Shown: piece after piece, positions 22,320-34,439 of the stretch
Position numbering within the stretch: the stretch's first letter is position 1
Layout of the letters: each line of letters begins with the position of its first letter
Source of the DNA: Quercus robur
Taxonomy: Eukaryota > Streptophyta > Magnoliopsida > Fagales > Fagaceae
NCBI RefSeq assembly: GCF_932294415.1
Contig: NC_065544.1
Span: forward strand, 24,217,351-24,281,350
Direction of reading: 5' to 3'
DNA: 64,000 bases
Position numbers and translations under genes: made by a program
Notes under the pieces: generated by a model
Databases searched by the model: none
What the model was told of the DNA's origin: nothing
What the model saw: the letters and a program-made list of their open reading frames with translations, nothing else

Positions 22320-23165
22320 CAATAACAAATTTGCAAAAGCAACCATCAATACTTACAACAAGAAGAATCCAATTTTAGCTTTAAAACACACCTAGGGAAA
22401 CTTCCGAATTAGTGCCAATTTCAATTTTACTAAAACAAAGTTCATGTAGAGTTCATCTATGACTTTTACTACGCATAGAATTATTATGCTATTGCATCAA
22501 AAAGGAAAAAATTTCTCGAACACAAAAGAAAGTGAAACAATGAAAGAACATGACAAGCAAGCAAGTAGAAGTAAACAAAATAATTTGTGCTTTCTTGATT
22601 AGATTTATTTACCATTCTTTTACTTTTCTTTTATCTTTTTTAAATGCATGTCTAGACTTCATATTGACATTTCCTCTTTCTTTTTCTAAATAGATCCACA
22701 CTAACATTTTATTTTCTAATTAATTTATGAAATTTCCTTACATATCTTTATAATTTAAGTTTCTTAACAACTACTCTAAAAAATTCCTAGAATCACCGTT
22801 GCCAAGAGAGAACGGAAGTCTCTAGCAACAAGGAGGTTTGCTTGCATCATGGGCCCATGAGATCGTTGCGGTTGGCCGGTTGCCTCTATGAGCAATGTAA
22901 CGAGATGATATAGTCACACCTCAATTTTTCTGTACATAATCAAATATTTTAGGGACCCACACTTAAACAATTTTGTTAGGTGTCAATTAGTGATTAGAGT
23001 GCTTTAAGTGGTCAACCTATGCCTAAATATTGCACCCCAGCTAATTGTGACAGTGCGTGCCCAAGCGTCTTGTCCTAGAAGAACTCAAATAATTTCATAA
23101 TAATTCTAAGACCACAACCTTTACCACACTTTTTCTTACAACTACCTTATGTAATGAATTGTGAC
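22320..23165. repeat. Local duplication blocks S2 (diverged, copy 4) and S3 (copy 2)
   Basis: 22320-22740 is a more diverged S2 copy with no LINE. 22780-22925 is unique sequence. 22925-23165 matches S3 copy 1 without the hAT insertion. Confidence 0.65.
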
Positions 23166-24244
23166 TATTTTTTTTTTTTTTTTCCTTTTACATAGATTTA
23201 CCATTTTTTTTTCTCCATTACTTGTAGAAAAGTTGCGGGCCCTAAATGTTCTCTAATTTCACAAGACCCAAGTGACTTCCATTCAAGAGGTACATAACAC
23301 CACAAGTTTTTTTGAAGTTTACAGAAGTTACATACGAGGGCACGTACATAGGACAATGGGCACAACAAAACATGTAACAAAATAAAGTCCGTGCTTGCCA
23401 TCCATACCAAGATAACTCCATCCCCATTTCCCACCACCATCACTGCAACATTCACACTCCAATTATTTTCACACTCAAAACACACAACTGACAAACCTAT
23501 AATAGCATCAACAGAAAACAATCCAAATCCACTCAAAGAAGTCCTCACAAAGACAAAACTCGTGTAATGGACTCAAGCTACAACTGTGATGTACACCACA
23601 ATGACTTTCACCTCCCCTCATGTAAAACAAGGTAACCTTTTAGTACATGATTTGATTGAGGAAGGGCCCCAAATATACATGATGGAACACTCTCCAAGCA
23701 CTCATCCACACCCAGCAACTTTCTTCATGCTTTTGGAATTTTTATACCAACATCATGCGTGAGAGGTAAAGGGAGAGGACAAAAGCATAAAATCAAGAAG
23801 AAAAGATGGATTCAAAGTGGGACCCTTTAATTACCAAACGCGCATGCTCTTAATCCATGGGAGGTTCTCAACAATTAGGAAAAAAGGGTCCTCATTTACA
23901 GCACAGCCCACCACTACATCCCCCATGCGTTCAAATCTTTGTGACTTTCTTTAATCTTTAATGCCCCAAAAGCTAAAAGATAATTATTTCTGGTCAACCA
24001 AAGAAAAGCCTCATTTTTCTTCATCCCAGCAAACCAAAGTGCATTCCCATACCATTACAAGTTTCCTTTATTGGCCCATTATATACAACAGCTATTCTGG
24101 AAAAGATGAAAAAGGACCCCACAATACCAAAGCCCACTATACTTATTTCAAACTCATCAATTATTCAAGCCAAGAAACCTAAGGTAACCACCTTTTTCAC
24201 CCTTCTTTCAACTCTTTATCGAACATGTTACAAGATGGTGCAAC
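23166..24244. other. Spacer and 3' region of the SAC51-like gene
   Basis: No separate gene supported. The minus-strand frame at 23198-23548 begins at a GTG and has no recognisable domain. The right part should contain the 3' UTR of the gene ending at 24245. Confidence 0.45.
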
Positions 24245-25318
24245 CTATTGATGGCTCACCCCTAGAGATTTGGCTTTGAGCTTCAAAATCTTCAGGTAAT
24301 CTATAGCTTCATCAATAACCAGCAATGGGTCCTTTCCCTCTGCACCAGGAATTATGCCCTCAAGAATTCTCAATGTCTGACGGACCCTATCCCTTTTAAA
24401 ACACATTTTACCCAAAATAGATCCTGCTTCCTCACCTTGGTTCTGGCCAATGGCATAGCCTGATTCCGCATCACTATCATACTCGAGAGATCTGTCCAGA
24501 TTTACTGAGCTAGCAGTGTCAACAGGCGATGACTGTTTGTATCCACCATTGAGCAATTTCTGCCTTTTGATTGGGCCTTCCAAGCCAGCATCTTCCTCTG
24601 TTATGAATTCATCATATTCATGTTTCTCATAACTCGGAGAATGGCCTGTACTTGCTACTTCATCATCTTCACTATCATCCTCATCATCATAATCGTCATC
24701 AGAATAAAGCAAGGCATTAATTTCTTCTGTATCCTCATGGAACTCACTTTCATCACGAGTTATCTTATTCTCACCAGACTCTTCATGCAAAAAGTACTTG
24801 CTTGGATCAATTCGACCCCTTCCATGCACTTGCTCTTTCTCATCCACATTATAACAACAAATTGGTGTAGTGGCAGTAGTTGGATTCTGAACAGGGGGAA
24901 AACCAGAATTATAAATTAGTCTTGTTTGATTTCCACACTGATCAAAAATAAGGAATCTCGTTGGAGAAGACCCAGAGTTTGCATTTGGCACAGCCTTCCC
25001 ATCAAGCCCATAACATAACACAGATTGTTTTTCTTTATGATATGGGTTAGGAGTAGGAAGCAAGCTCTGCAAGTGAAGTGGCAAACTTTGAAGCAATCCA
25101 TGAGCTTCATTTGTTTGTCCTGTCTTCAAGTCTGGTATACCAGGAACCACAACCCCAGGCAATGCCACACGGGCAGAGGACACACAAATGCCAGGATTTA
25201 TACATGCTGGCAAACTTTCCTGTTGCCTTGGCTGTAGTGTCGTGCTCATGAAATTCAGTTCAGATGCTTGCCAAGCAAGATGCTGTGGATAAAGCCGAGG
25301 CTCAGTGGCCTTAACCAT
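24245..25318 (-). CDS. SAC51: SAC51-type bHLH transcription regulator
   Basis: A single uninterrupted coding exon of 357 residues runs from ATG at 25318 to TAG at 24245. The carboxyl end (about 299-357) is the atypical bHLH of the SAC51/SACL group: CFKRDRVRQTLRILEGIIPG followed by DEAIDYLKILKLKAKSLG. The basic part lacks the usual H-E-R E-box contacts, as in this clade. A strongly acidic stretch (SDDDYDDEDDSEDDE) precedes it. In Arabidopsis SAC51 restores stem growth in the thermospermine-deficient acl5 mutant, and its translation is repressed by a conserved leader uORF. The same uORF is present here at 25548-25845, which settles the family. Whether it is SAC51 or a SACL paralogue needs phylogeny. 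Confidence 0.93.
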   Translation of the reverse strand: MVKATEPRLYPQHLAWQASELNFMSTTLQPRQQESLPACINPGICVSSARVALPGVVVPGIPDLKTGQTNEAHGLLQSLPLHLQSLLPTPNPYHKEKQSVLCYGLDGKAVPNANSGSSPTRFLIFDQCGNQTRLIYNSGFPPVQNPTTATTPICCYNVDEKEQVHGRGRIDPSKYFLHEESGENKITRDESEFHEDTEEINALLYSDDDYDDEDDSEDDEVASTGHSPSYEKHEYDEFITEEDAGLEGPIKRQKLLNGGYKQSSPVDTASSVNLDRSLEYDSDAESGYAIGQNQGEEAGSILGKMCFKRDRVRQTLRILEGIIPGAEGKDPLLVIDEAIDYLKILKLKAKSLGVSHQ

Positions 25319-27590
25319 CCAGGTAAGTAATCACCTAAAAATGAGCAGGAAAAAAGATAAGCCATTCAAAAATGAAACAAGATCATTATAGTTGCAATAT
25401 CAGCTGGACAGTTGAAACCTACCAGGAGAAGGATTGGAGCTTTAATCTGGAATATTAAAACGCTTGCTGCTTCTTTTAGGAACACAGAATAGAAAAAGAA
25501 AATCTACGAATTCCAGCCGAATTTGATAACGAAAATTCAGAATCAATCTACGTTACAGGTTTAAGCAAATGACGGAAATACTCAGCCTGGAAAAGAGCAA
25601 TAAGAACACAGCATTATTAATAACTTCTTGATATGAAAAGCTAATTAATTGATCATGGAAACAATTATCCAGGGGAAGAAGAATGGAATGAGAGCAAAAA
25701 TGTAAAGGTTTATTGTACTCACCTGGCAATCCTGTAATGGTTGAAAGCATGCAATCACTCTCACTATAATTGTAGGTTTTCCTGCAATTCCACTCTCATG
25801 TTTTAATGCCCGAAATCTAGTTTGGCTCGCTGCTTGGCACACCATAACTTCTTTCAACCCTTGACTAAAAAACTTGATTTATCTGACGACTATAGAGACA
25901 CGAAACAAATACCAAAGAACAGAGAGCAAGAACTGGGGAAAGGTAGATATTAAGCAAAAAAGCAGACTAGATTGACAAACAAAATGAGATTAAACACAAA
26001 CGGGGTTCTGTTTGAGTACTTGAGTTCTAAGAAGAGCTTGTCACAAAAAACCAAGACGAGAGAACAATAAGAAGAGCTTTGGGTTCTAGCTAGGTTTTGT
26101 TTCTATCTTTTCAACTAATCCTATGCATGTCACAAGAAACGATGAAAAATCGATTGGATCCCATGGAAATTTGAGTTAAGAATAATAGGCCAAGAGAAAG
26201 AAAAAGTAGGACTCGCTTAAGTAATAATTTACAGAATAACCCTGCAATATAAGTTTAGGCGCACGACTTTGCGGAACACATCAACCGATAAACTCAACCA
26301 AGGCATACTGTTCTCCTCCTTGAAATACCGAATTATCCACGATTGCTAAATCTGGTGCTATGTTTTGAAACTGATATTCCTGGAAAAAAACATATATATG
26401 TAGCAAAAGAATATATCTATAAGATCAAAGGATGCGTAAAATTATCAAAATGATAAAGAGAAAGCATTACCAAAGTTATATATGAAGAATCTCGACACAA
26501 AACAAATGCCTCATCTAGTTGCTAAGATAATGTTAGGAGATTTAGAAAAAATAACTTTAAACTAAGCCATACAAACCCATCTTGTCTCTCCGGACCAGAG
26601 TACTTCCATAATTGAAAAAACTAAGAACAAAAAAACATAAGGGTAGTTCTTTTAACACTGATCCCATAAACATTTTTCAAAGACAAGATCTGGAAACAAT
26701 TTTTACTAGCTTTCAGTGCAGAAAGTATTTGGTAATCCAGTTCAAAAGAATAAATTTTCGGCACAGAAATAAACAAATTTCAGAGAATTTTCATTTTCAG
26801 GTTGCAATCTTCACCTAATTGGATCCAATTATGAAATGGGTGTGGATATTAATAAACTAACATAATTATCGTAATTAGATTACCAAGAAATCCTGGACCT
26901 CCACTCAACTATGACTTGAATTTAACTCAGCTTAGTTGAATTATCATTTTTCAAGCAAAAAAAACTAAAACCAAAACCCCACACACAACACACATATGCA
27001 TATATCAGATTGAAAATGATCATATGAAATCCTAATGATTGAAGTTAAGTATGAAAGTTAGAAATTTAACTGCTAAGAAATTCAACACTATCTCAATTTT
27101 TTTACAACCAGATAAAGAAAAAAAATATTGAAAAATCTCATAACTTGTACGAAAATCTTACTATTCACAACAAAAACTCAGAGCTTGTAAGAAAATTGTC
27201 CCAAGCTCTTCAATATCAAGTTCAATTATTGATTAAAAAACAGTAAAAGAAAATTCCTTGCAGCTGAGTCAGGCACAATCAAATAGATCAGATTTTCGAG
27301 ATTCAAATTATTAATCTTTCTTTTTCTTTTTTTCTCAGAAGCCAAACAGGGAATACATACCCCACCAAACTAAAATTAAAAAAAAAAAATCACAAATTTG
27401 AAAAAGGAAAAAAATAAATAAATTCAATAACTTACAGTGGAATTAGAGAAAGCTCTGAAAGATCTTGTTTTGGAATCTGATCTGAAATGGAAAAAGTATC
27501 AAAGTTTTCAATCAGAATAGGAGAGAGAGAAAATGAAGAGAAAAGAGTGAGAGATAGTGCAAATGCTTTGAGAGAGCCTATAAAGAGGTG
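25319..27590 (-). promoter_or_regulatory. Intron-containing 5' leader of the SAC51-like gene
   Basis: Inferred leader exons are about 27436-27590 (donor GTAAGT), 25723-25932 (acceptor after a pyrimidine tract ending CCCCAG), 25423-25586, and 25334 onward into the coding exon. The last leader intron (25335-25422) would be only 88 bp, from GTAGGT to TTTTTAG. The first intron is about 1.5 kb. Boundaries outside the conserved uORF are my reading of splice signals and could be off. RNA would decide. Confidence 0.6.
25548..25845 (-). CDS. Conserved peptide uORF of the SAC51 leader
   Basis: A 53-residue uORF lies upstream of the bHLH frame and is split by one intron. Exon part 25723-25845 encodes 41 residues starting MVCQAASQTRFRALKHE and ending CFQPLQDCQ. 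Part 25548-25586 encodes AEYFRHLLKPVT and a stop. The donor (CAG|GTGAGT) and acceptor (TTCCAG) are strong and the frame is kept. The peptide matches the known SAC51-family uORF, which stalls ribosomes and is relieved by thermospermine. An upstream in-frame TTG is ignored. The peptide looks complete, so translational control is probably retained. Confidence 0.93.
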
Positions 27591-27610
27591 AGTTTTGTTT
27601 GGGAACGCTA

Positions 27611-27623
27611 GGACTATATAGGG
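27611..27623 (-). promoter_or_regulatory. Probable TATA box of the SAC51-like gene
   Basis: The minus strand reads CCCTATATAGTCC, about 30 bp upstream of the proposed leader start. It is followed by a CT-rich stretch typical of plant transcription starts. Confidence 0.55.
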
Positions 27624-27639
27624 AGAACCAAATGACAAT

Positions 27640-28079
27640 TCTGCCCTTTTATTTACTATGCATTTACTGTTTTTGAACAGTAAATGACCTTGATGAATAC
27701 GAAGGGTTAAGGTCTTAAACCTTGGTTAATTTACTTTTGTTTTGCCGTTGATGATGAGGGTGGCGGGCGGCTATACAAGTAGCAAGTTTTAATGTGTCTG
27801 GTTAATGTGTGTCCTTAGGCACAAATTAACAAATTTATTTTTGAAAAAGTTTTATTAGGAATTGAAAAATTGTCAAAACTTTTTCAGTTTCCAATAAGTT
27901 TTTTTCAAAATTGGATTTTATTAATGTGTGCTCAAAGATGTCAAAACTTTTTCAATTTCTAATAAACTTTTTTCAAAATTGATTTACTATTGAAATCTAA
28001 TTTTAATAACCACATCCTAAGATGAAAAAAAAAAAAGTTATAGGTTTATTTAAAAGTGGAAGTGATAGACAATCAATCG
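27640..28079. other. Spacer with a direct repeat
   Basis: A segment with GTCAAAACTTTTTCA and TTTTTTCAAAATTG occurs twice, at about 27874-27915 and 27936-27985. No gene seen. Confidence 0.5.
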
Positions 28080-28089
28080 GGGACGTATA

Positions 28090-28250
28090 TTTCTCACACC
28101 TAAATTTATACCCCCTAATGTATCAACTCGTGATTAATGTATAAACTAAAACAATGTACTCAAGTACTTATGATAGACTCATATGAAAATACCGAAATCT
28201 AATCATGAATTGACACATTAGCACAATGTAGATTTAGGTGTGAGAAGGGT
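28090..28250. mobile_element. MITE-like inverted repeat
   Basis: The left stretch TCTCACACCTAAATTTATAC and the complement of the right end (TCTCACACCTAAATCTACAT) are inverted repeats of about 50 bp with mismatches. No coding capacity and no certain target duplication. Confidence 0.5.
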
Positions 28251-29565
28251 GTCTTCTTTAAGTGGAAGTGTTATTTACTTTTAGTGCAGATTTCATGTAA
28301 CAATTTATTTGCTTTTATATATTTGACTTCATATAAAAAGTTTAATTAAAAAGAATAAATAAGTAAATAGAAAGTATGTGCAATTTGTTATTTACATGAC
28401 GTACGTTGATAACTTGATATCTTTCAAGATTCTTGTTACTCATAATTGGGGTGAAGGTTAAGTGACTCAATCCACCAAAAAGGGCACCCCATCAGCCATC
28501 ACCCACTTAAATCTCCTTCTTATGACTCTATTGAAGTCTTGTAAGCATTAGTTGTTCAATGGATACAGACTATATTATATAGTCATGTTCACGTAGGTTT
28601 GCCATGACTGGTTTCCCTCTTAACCCCTTTTTATTCAATAAAGAAAAAGTTTGAGCAACATGCTCATGAACAATATGTTGGGAAGCCTTGAGAATGGAGC
28701 AGAGAGAAAGGGAAAGAGAATGAAAAAATTATTGCCACCTTTCCACTTTCCGACCTAAGGCTACGAGTGAGACACATGACAACGACTGCACACCTATAAA
28801 ATTTCATTTTATAAACGCGTAAGGATTTAAACTTTCCTTTCACCAAAAGAAAAAAGAAAAAAAAGAGAGATTATTTTGCAAAAGATATTCAATAATAAAT
28901 TAATATAAATAATTGTTCTATAGGAACAATTCAACACTTGAAACCTCCTTCAAACAATCTATTACCATCAAAAGAAAATCTAAAAAAATTATAAGATTTT
29001 CAAGAGTTACGAAAAAAAAAAGTATTATTGTCCAACATTTATTTGCATAGTCCTAAACATTTATCATCTCCAACTGAAGTCCAATATGTTTGCTAATTTT
29101 TAGAATCTAAAAAATTGAAGGAAGGAGTGAACTCAACAACTTAATAAGTAACTAATGACCTTAATTAGCAGATCTTACCACCACTTAAGGAATGGAACTC
29201 ATTGGAATAGCTACGTTTTCTGGTGAGGAACAACCAAGCTGCAGAGAAGTACCAAATGCATAAAGAAAGATGGCCAGAGAGCTATATTCTTGTCCCTATT
29301 GTGGACCGTGTAGAACCATTTCTTAGAGTTCCAATAGCTATAATATAAAGAGAAACTTTTCATAGTATTCCAAGTACTTTCGAACAGGCTTTTTTTATCT
29401 GATGTTATGTTGGCAGAGGATGATGTTTCAGATGATGATCGTGACAGTGAGGAAGGAGTTCTCTCTTTTAATTTCCTCTTAAATTTTTTTTTTCTTACTA
29501 TATATTTGGTGTCCTACTAACACTTCACTTGAATTTACTAGACTTTAATTTCTTCAAGGTTAAAT
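28251..29565. other. Intergenic spacer
   Basis: AT-rich. No supported coding or RNA feature. Confidence 0.5.
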
Positions 29566-30110
29566 TTGAGTCTCTTGAGGATTTTCAACAACTCCTTAGA
29601 GACGAACCTTGTTTCATTGGCAACCATTTTCTCACCTTTGAGACATTCAGAGCCTAACTGTAGGGCATCATTTGCCTCATTTTCTTCTGTTGTGGTTTGG
29701 GTCAGGCTTCTAGAGTTACCAATTGAATGTCGTTCTGCTCAGTTCATATATGTTACCTAACAAACGAATTGGTGGCTCTTCTCCTAAACCTGTGGTGGTG
29801 TTTCCTCACTGATATTCCTACTCCAGTGGAGACAATGGGGATTGGTTGCAGGATGCCCACCCAAACTCTTGTTGATTCTGTCCCTACAAAGATTTTATGT
29901 TGGAATTGTAGGGGTTTGCTTAACCCCCAACTTTCGAATTCGTAGAACAATTATGGAGTTCATTCAAGCTCATGCTGCGAAAATCATCATTTTTTTTAAG
30001 CAAGGCTGAGTGCCACTCATTTGTGGATCTCCTAACTTTTGATGGCTAGCATTACACTAAGACAATTGGGTTTTGCTAGCGGCCTCTGGTTGCTCTGGTA
30101 TAATCAATGA
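29566..30110 (+). mobile_element. L1-type LINE remnant (ORF1 end and ORF2 start)
   Basis: 29566-29790 encodes, over shifting frames, the plant LINE ORF1 region with FIGNHFLTF, then SFASFSSVVVWVRLLELPIE. In the family this reads close to VAVWVRLPELPIEYYD. 29880-30110 encodes KILCWNCRGLLNP, the start of the ORF2 endonuclease, and later a diverged GFASGLWLLW. Reverse transcriptase is missing. Several frameshifts and stops make it inactive. Confidence 0.75.
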
Positions 30111-30113
30111 CTG

Positions 30114-31222
30114 AGCTAGAATTTTAGTCTAAAGGGAGCAAGATTATCAAGAATATTAAAAAAAAAAAAAAAAAAAACCAAATAAATATTAACATTTTTT
30201 TAATTAAAATATTAACCCATATTAATAACAAAATAAATAAACAATTCATTGTCATTTTTTTTAAGTTAACTACAAGTATATATTTCATATCATTAAAATA
30301 AAGAAACACAAATAACCAATTCTTAGTTACTAACAATCAAAGTAAGAAATTATCTCAATACATAAATTTTAGACATCTAATTTGTTGCTCAAAATAAATT
30401 GAGAAAATAAGTCAATCTAAAAATGTGCAAAGTTATATAGTCTCACTGTCTTGATTGCTTAAAAAAAAAGAATGTAGAATACAACATTTCTTTCTCTATT
30501 TTTCTAAGTTCTTAAATGGCAAAAAACAAAAGAAAAAAGTGGTTTACAATAAAAACCTACACTTTAAAATTGTGATAAAGTCAAGAAATGGATGGAAAAA
30601 AAATAATAATAGTGGAGGCTTCAAGGTTGTAATACATTACAAGGACATTAAGTTTTTTTTTTTTTTAATTCATAATTATGTTCTATAAAATGTGGGATGG
30701 ATTGCTGTGAGAAAAAGGAAAATTTTGGGATAGTAGGAAGGAAGAACTCAAAAAAGTGCCATGAATACTGAATAGTGGTAAAGTGAAAATTGTGATGGAG
30801 TTAACTTTAAAAAAATATAAATAAATAAATATAAAATGAGAGATTGGTGTGTCAGGTAGTATTTTCCTTATTATTATTCATAGTAGACAAGTTTTGTTAC
30901 TCTTTAGAGAAAAAATTTAGGGACACAACAAATTGTTATAATATTTTCACAAAATTGTTATTGTTCTATTCTAATATTTCATTATTTTATTTTACTGAAG
31001 TATCAATTATTATAAAAATGTTGTGATAATTTTTGGTTTTTTATACTCAGTCAATGATTGGTTGGTTTAAAATGGTAAATGGGAATTGTTTTTTTTTTTT
31101 TTTTTTTTTCTCCATGTGAGGAGGGGCAAAGAATTTAAGTTTTTGTTCATGCTAGTAAGTAAACATAATAGAAAGACTTTTTTAAAGAGAAGTCAGGGGG
31201 TGGCATTGCACCCTCTCGCCCC
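30114..31222. mobile_element. Possible old hAT-like element
   Basis: The right end reads CCCCTGGCTCCGCCAG, the complement of the CTGGCGGAGCCAGG end common in plant hAT-type elements. The left end (CTGAGCTAGAATTTTAG) is a plausible decayed partner. No target duplication found, so the call is tentative. The interior is AT-rich with no protein. Confidence 0.3.
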
Positions 31223-31554
31223 CCTGGCTCCGCCAGAGTTTGTGGGTGTTCAATTATTGAAGTCCTTTGAGCTAGAAATCTAAGCAGAGGTAAGGTTTAT
31301 TTCCCTTAATTATAAATGTACTCTTCCTATTCTAATCCACTTTCGGTAAAAAGAAAAAAAGTGTAGGTTGTGCAATAATTTGAGGGTTGTTTCTTAGTGT
31401 CATAATCTACCCTAAGTTGTCTTGGGTGACTTTAAGGATATTTTAAACAACTGTGAAAAGTTTAGGGGGGAATGGTCTTAATCTAAAAGAAGATTCCTAG
31501 CTTATCAATACTATATGGTTCATTGTGGCCTCATTGATTTAGGTTTTTTGGAAC

Positions 31555-32264
31555 TAAGAATGGCAATGGGGTCTTCACTCTCCTCCCGCATGGTTTTATT
31601 TTACCCCATTCCTGCCCTGTCCCGCATGACAGAGAAAAATTTCTTGCCCCATCCCCGCCCCTTGGTGACCCACGAAACCCCACCCTATCCAGGAAAACTC
31701 TACTACCTGTTTATTTGCCCACTACTATTACAATTGTTTTTAATAAAATCTGTTTCGTTAATAATATACTTGAAATTACAAATAAATTTATCTCATCAAA
31801 TCAAACTAATTTTTAGCAAAAATTGAATAATATAATTAAAGTGTTTAACAAGACAATATCACAACAAAAACAAAAATCTCATAATACAAAAATCAATGAT
31901 TCAATAGTATATAAATTTGTTTATAATAAAGACAAAAGAAAATGTTAAAATCGGTACCCTATTTCCAACCTTGCTAGAGAAAAATAGGTAGAAAACCTTG
32001 TTGAGTAGAATAAAATAAGCTAATGATATGTTTGTTTAAATAATAGGCTTTTAGAGTATGAAAAATTTACAATTTAACCCTTATCAATGTGGGGTGGGGC
32101 AGGTTGGGTCTAAAAAGTCTAAACCCATTCCCGCCCTGCCCCGTGGTACGGGATTAAAATCTCCCCCCATCCCCATCCCACTACCTTTACGAGCGGGGAA
32201 AACTCACGTGGGGCGAACTGGGGAAAGGCGAGTCAAGCGGGGTGAGGCAAAATCGCCATCCCTA
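31555..32264. mobile_element. Non-autonomous hAT element with GC-rich ends
   Basis: The ends TAAGAATGGCAATGGGG and the complement of the right end (TAGGGATGGCGATTTTG) are inverted. TTTGGAAC (31547-31554) and TTTGGGAC (32265-32272) form an 8-bp duplication with one mismatch. GC-rich subterminal stretches with repeated CCCCGCCC and CCCATCCC motifs flank an AT-rich core. No transposase. Confidence 0.8.
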
Positions 32265-32272
32265 TTTGGGAC

Positions 32273-33310
32273 ACATTCACTTGGTTAAATTTATGAATTA
32301 CTACTAATTTAATATAAAAGCAATTGGATAAATCTTGGGCTAATCCAGGTTAGCGATCTAATTTTCCTGAAACTTCGATTATCCATCTTCCTTGAAAACA
32401 CTTAAAGCCTATAAACCTTGCTTCTGTTGCCAAGTTGGACTGGTGTACCCACGACAACAAACATAAGCTTTGGGCAAAGGTCCTCTAAAACAAACACCTA
32501 CCTCATATTTGATTCTAAAGTTGGCCCCTCTTCCTCAAAGGTTCTTGATGGGCTAATAGGATTAGAGCTTCTACCAATTTTTGGTTTGATAACTAGGTTA
32601 ATGATTATTGAGTTAATGTGAGTTTGTGAACACTGTCTTGGACAATTTTGACTCTTGCAGCTTCTATGACAAACTTTTTTTTCCCTTTCCCTTATGAATA
32701 AGCAAATTTGGTGACAAATTGGTTTGCAAAGTATATATGGAGTTTCAGCTGATATCTATTAAGAAACTTACAACCATCAATACATATTGTGTTATGATCC
32801 TAATGTCATATATGACTTTAGTGTAAGCTTAACAATGTGTATATAAGTTCTTAGACACCCTTAATACATATAGGTGACACAGCCGGTTTTCAATGGTGAA
32901 TTCTACTTATGGATTTGTATCATTTGGTATCAAAGCCAACCACTATGTTGAGTAATCTAATGTAGCTCACTGAGTATGGGATCAAATGATCGAGTTGCAA
33001 TTTTGTGTTTAGATCACGGAGGGGGCGACCTAGAGGCTAAATTAAAATGTCTTACTAAGTCATTGAATAATTGATAGGAAAGTAGATCCGCCAAAAAAGA
33101 GAAAATGCAACGTCCCCTTGCAGGTCAATTTTCAAAAATAAGTTCTACCCATGAATTTGTATCATACATATTTGCTAGGATAAGTCTAACCTCTCTTTCC
33201 CCATACCTATTATTGGGGATAGATTTAACGTTAGATTGTATATACTTAACTTTTCGTAACTTTGGTAAACTTTTGCTTTAGTTAATCAATTAATTCTTTT
33301 GTAGGACGGT
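32273..33310. other. Intergenic spacer
   Basis: No supported gene or repeat structure. Confidence 0.45.
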
Positions 33311-34223
33311 CAGTGCGGAGCCACATGGAGGCTGGGGGGAGGGGAGGGGGGGCATGGCCCCCCAAGATTTTGATAAAATTTTGTGTGTGTTTTTATATGG
33401 GAAGTTGCAAATAAGCAAACAACAGATCGCTTCATCAAAAACAAAATGGTCTTTATAAAACTAACGTGTCAAAACTAAAAACACTCTCATGATGGTGTTT
33501 CACTCATAAAAAGGCAAAAGTTACGTTACAATATTTCTCTATTGTTTTTAGTAGAATGAAAAGCGGTTGACTTGAACTGCCAAATAAAATTTTCCCTCTC
33601 AATGTTTGCTTCTGGTAAATTTGGGTCTATTATGGGCAAAATATATGCCTACAATCTAATTATCCCGCCCAGCACTCACTGTTGTGTTGCATGTCTTTTC
33701 TCTGTTCTTTTTTTCCCTCAATTTGAACTCAAGTTTTTGGATGCGAATTTTGACAAATTTATCGTTAAATTACATTATCTTCATATATTTTTTATACTTG
33801 CAAAATTTCAAAATGATTACAAATCAATAACTATATCATCAATCAAATGTTTAAATTTAAGTTTTATTAGTTTAAAATTATGCATAAAAAATAAATTTAT
33901 TAATCAAATGGTAAATAACACCCGATTGGCATATATGTTAAGATCTTATAGAAAACACAATCCAATAGTAAGATTTTTAAAATATGAATTCAATAACAAA
34001 TTATTAGATGTTGTAACATTATTTAGAATTACACTATGTATAACTTGAACTCAACTCATAATGATATACAAACATGTTGTTAGCACAATGATGTTTGCTA
34101 TGTTTGACAAAAATTTACAAATTTATATGGATAGATAATAGAATACCAATGTTTTGTTATCAAAATGTAGACAACATATTTTATATTTGGTCCCTCAACG
34201 ATAAATTTCTAGCTTTATCACTG
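33311..34223. mobile_element. Possible decayed hAT element
   Basis: It begins CAGTGCGGAGCCACA, close to the CAGTGGCGGAGCCA hAT end, followed by a G-run and GGCCCCCC. The right end, complement CAGTGATAAAGCTAG, is a weaker match. Flanking 8-mers agree at only 5 of 8. The 158-codon frame at 33572 resembles no transposase. Confidence 0.35.
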
Positions 34224-34405
34224 ACAAGGGTTGTATATATCCCTTTCACATAAAAATGAGTCTCATAAGTAGTTTAATTTATTATTTTGTGTAACCATTG
34301 CATGCATGCAACATCCCTCTAACATGGGAGTAAATCTACACTTATGGGACTCACAGTTATATAAAAGGGCATATAAATGTTACACAAAATACAACCTTGT
34401 GTTAA

Positions 34406-34439
<34 letters not shown>

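Noticed and set aside
23198-23548. 116-codon minus ORF near the SAC51-like gene
   Set aside because: It begins at GTG and lacks any domain or splice context.
33572-34048. 158-codon plus ORF
   Set aside because: It lies in a likely decayed transposon, is AT-rich and Lys/Ile/Asn/Leu-heavy, and does not resemble a hAT transposase.
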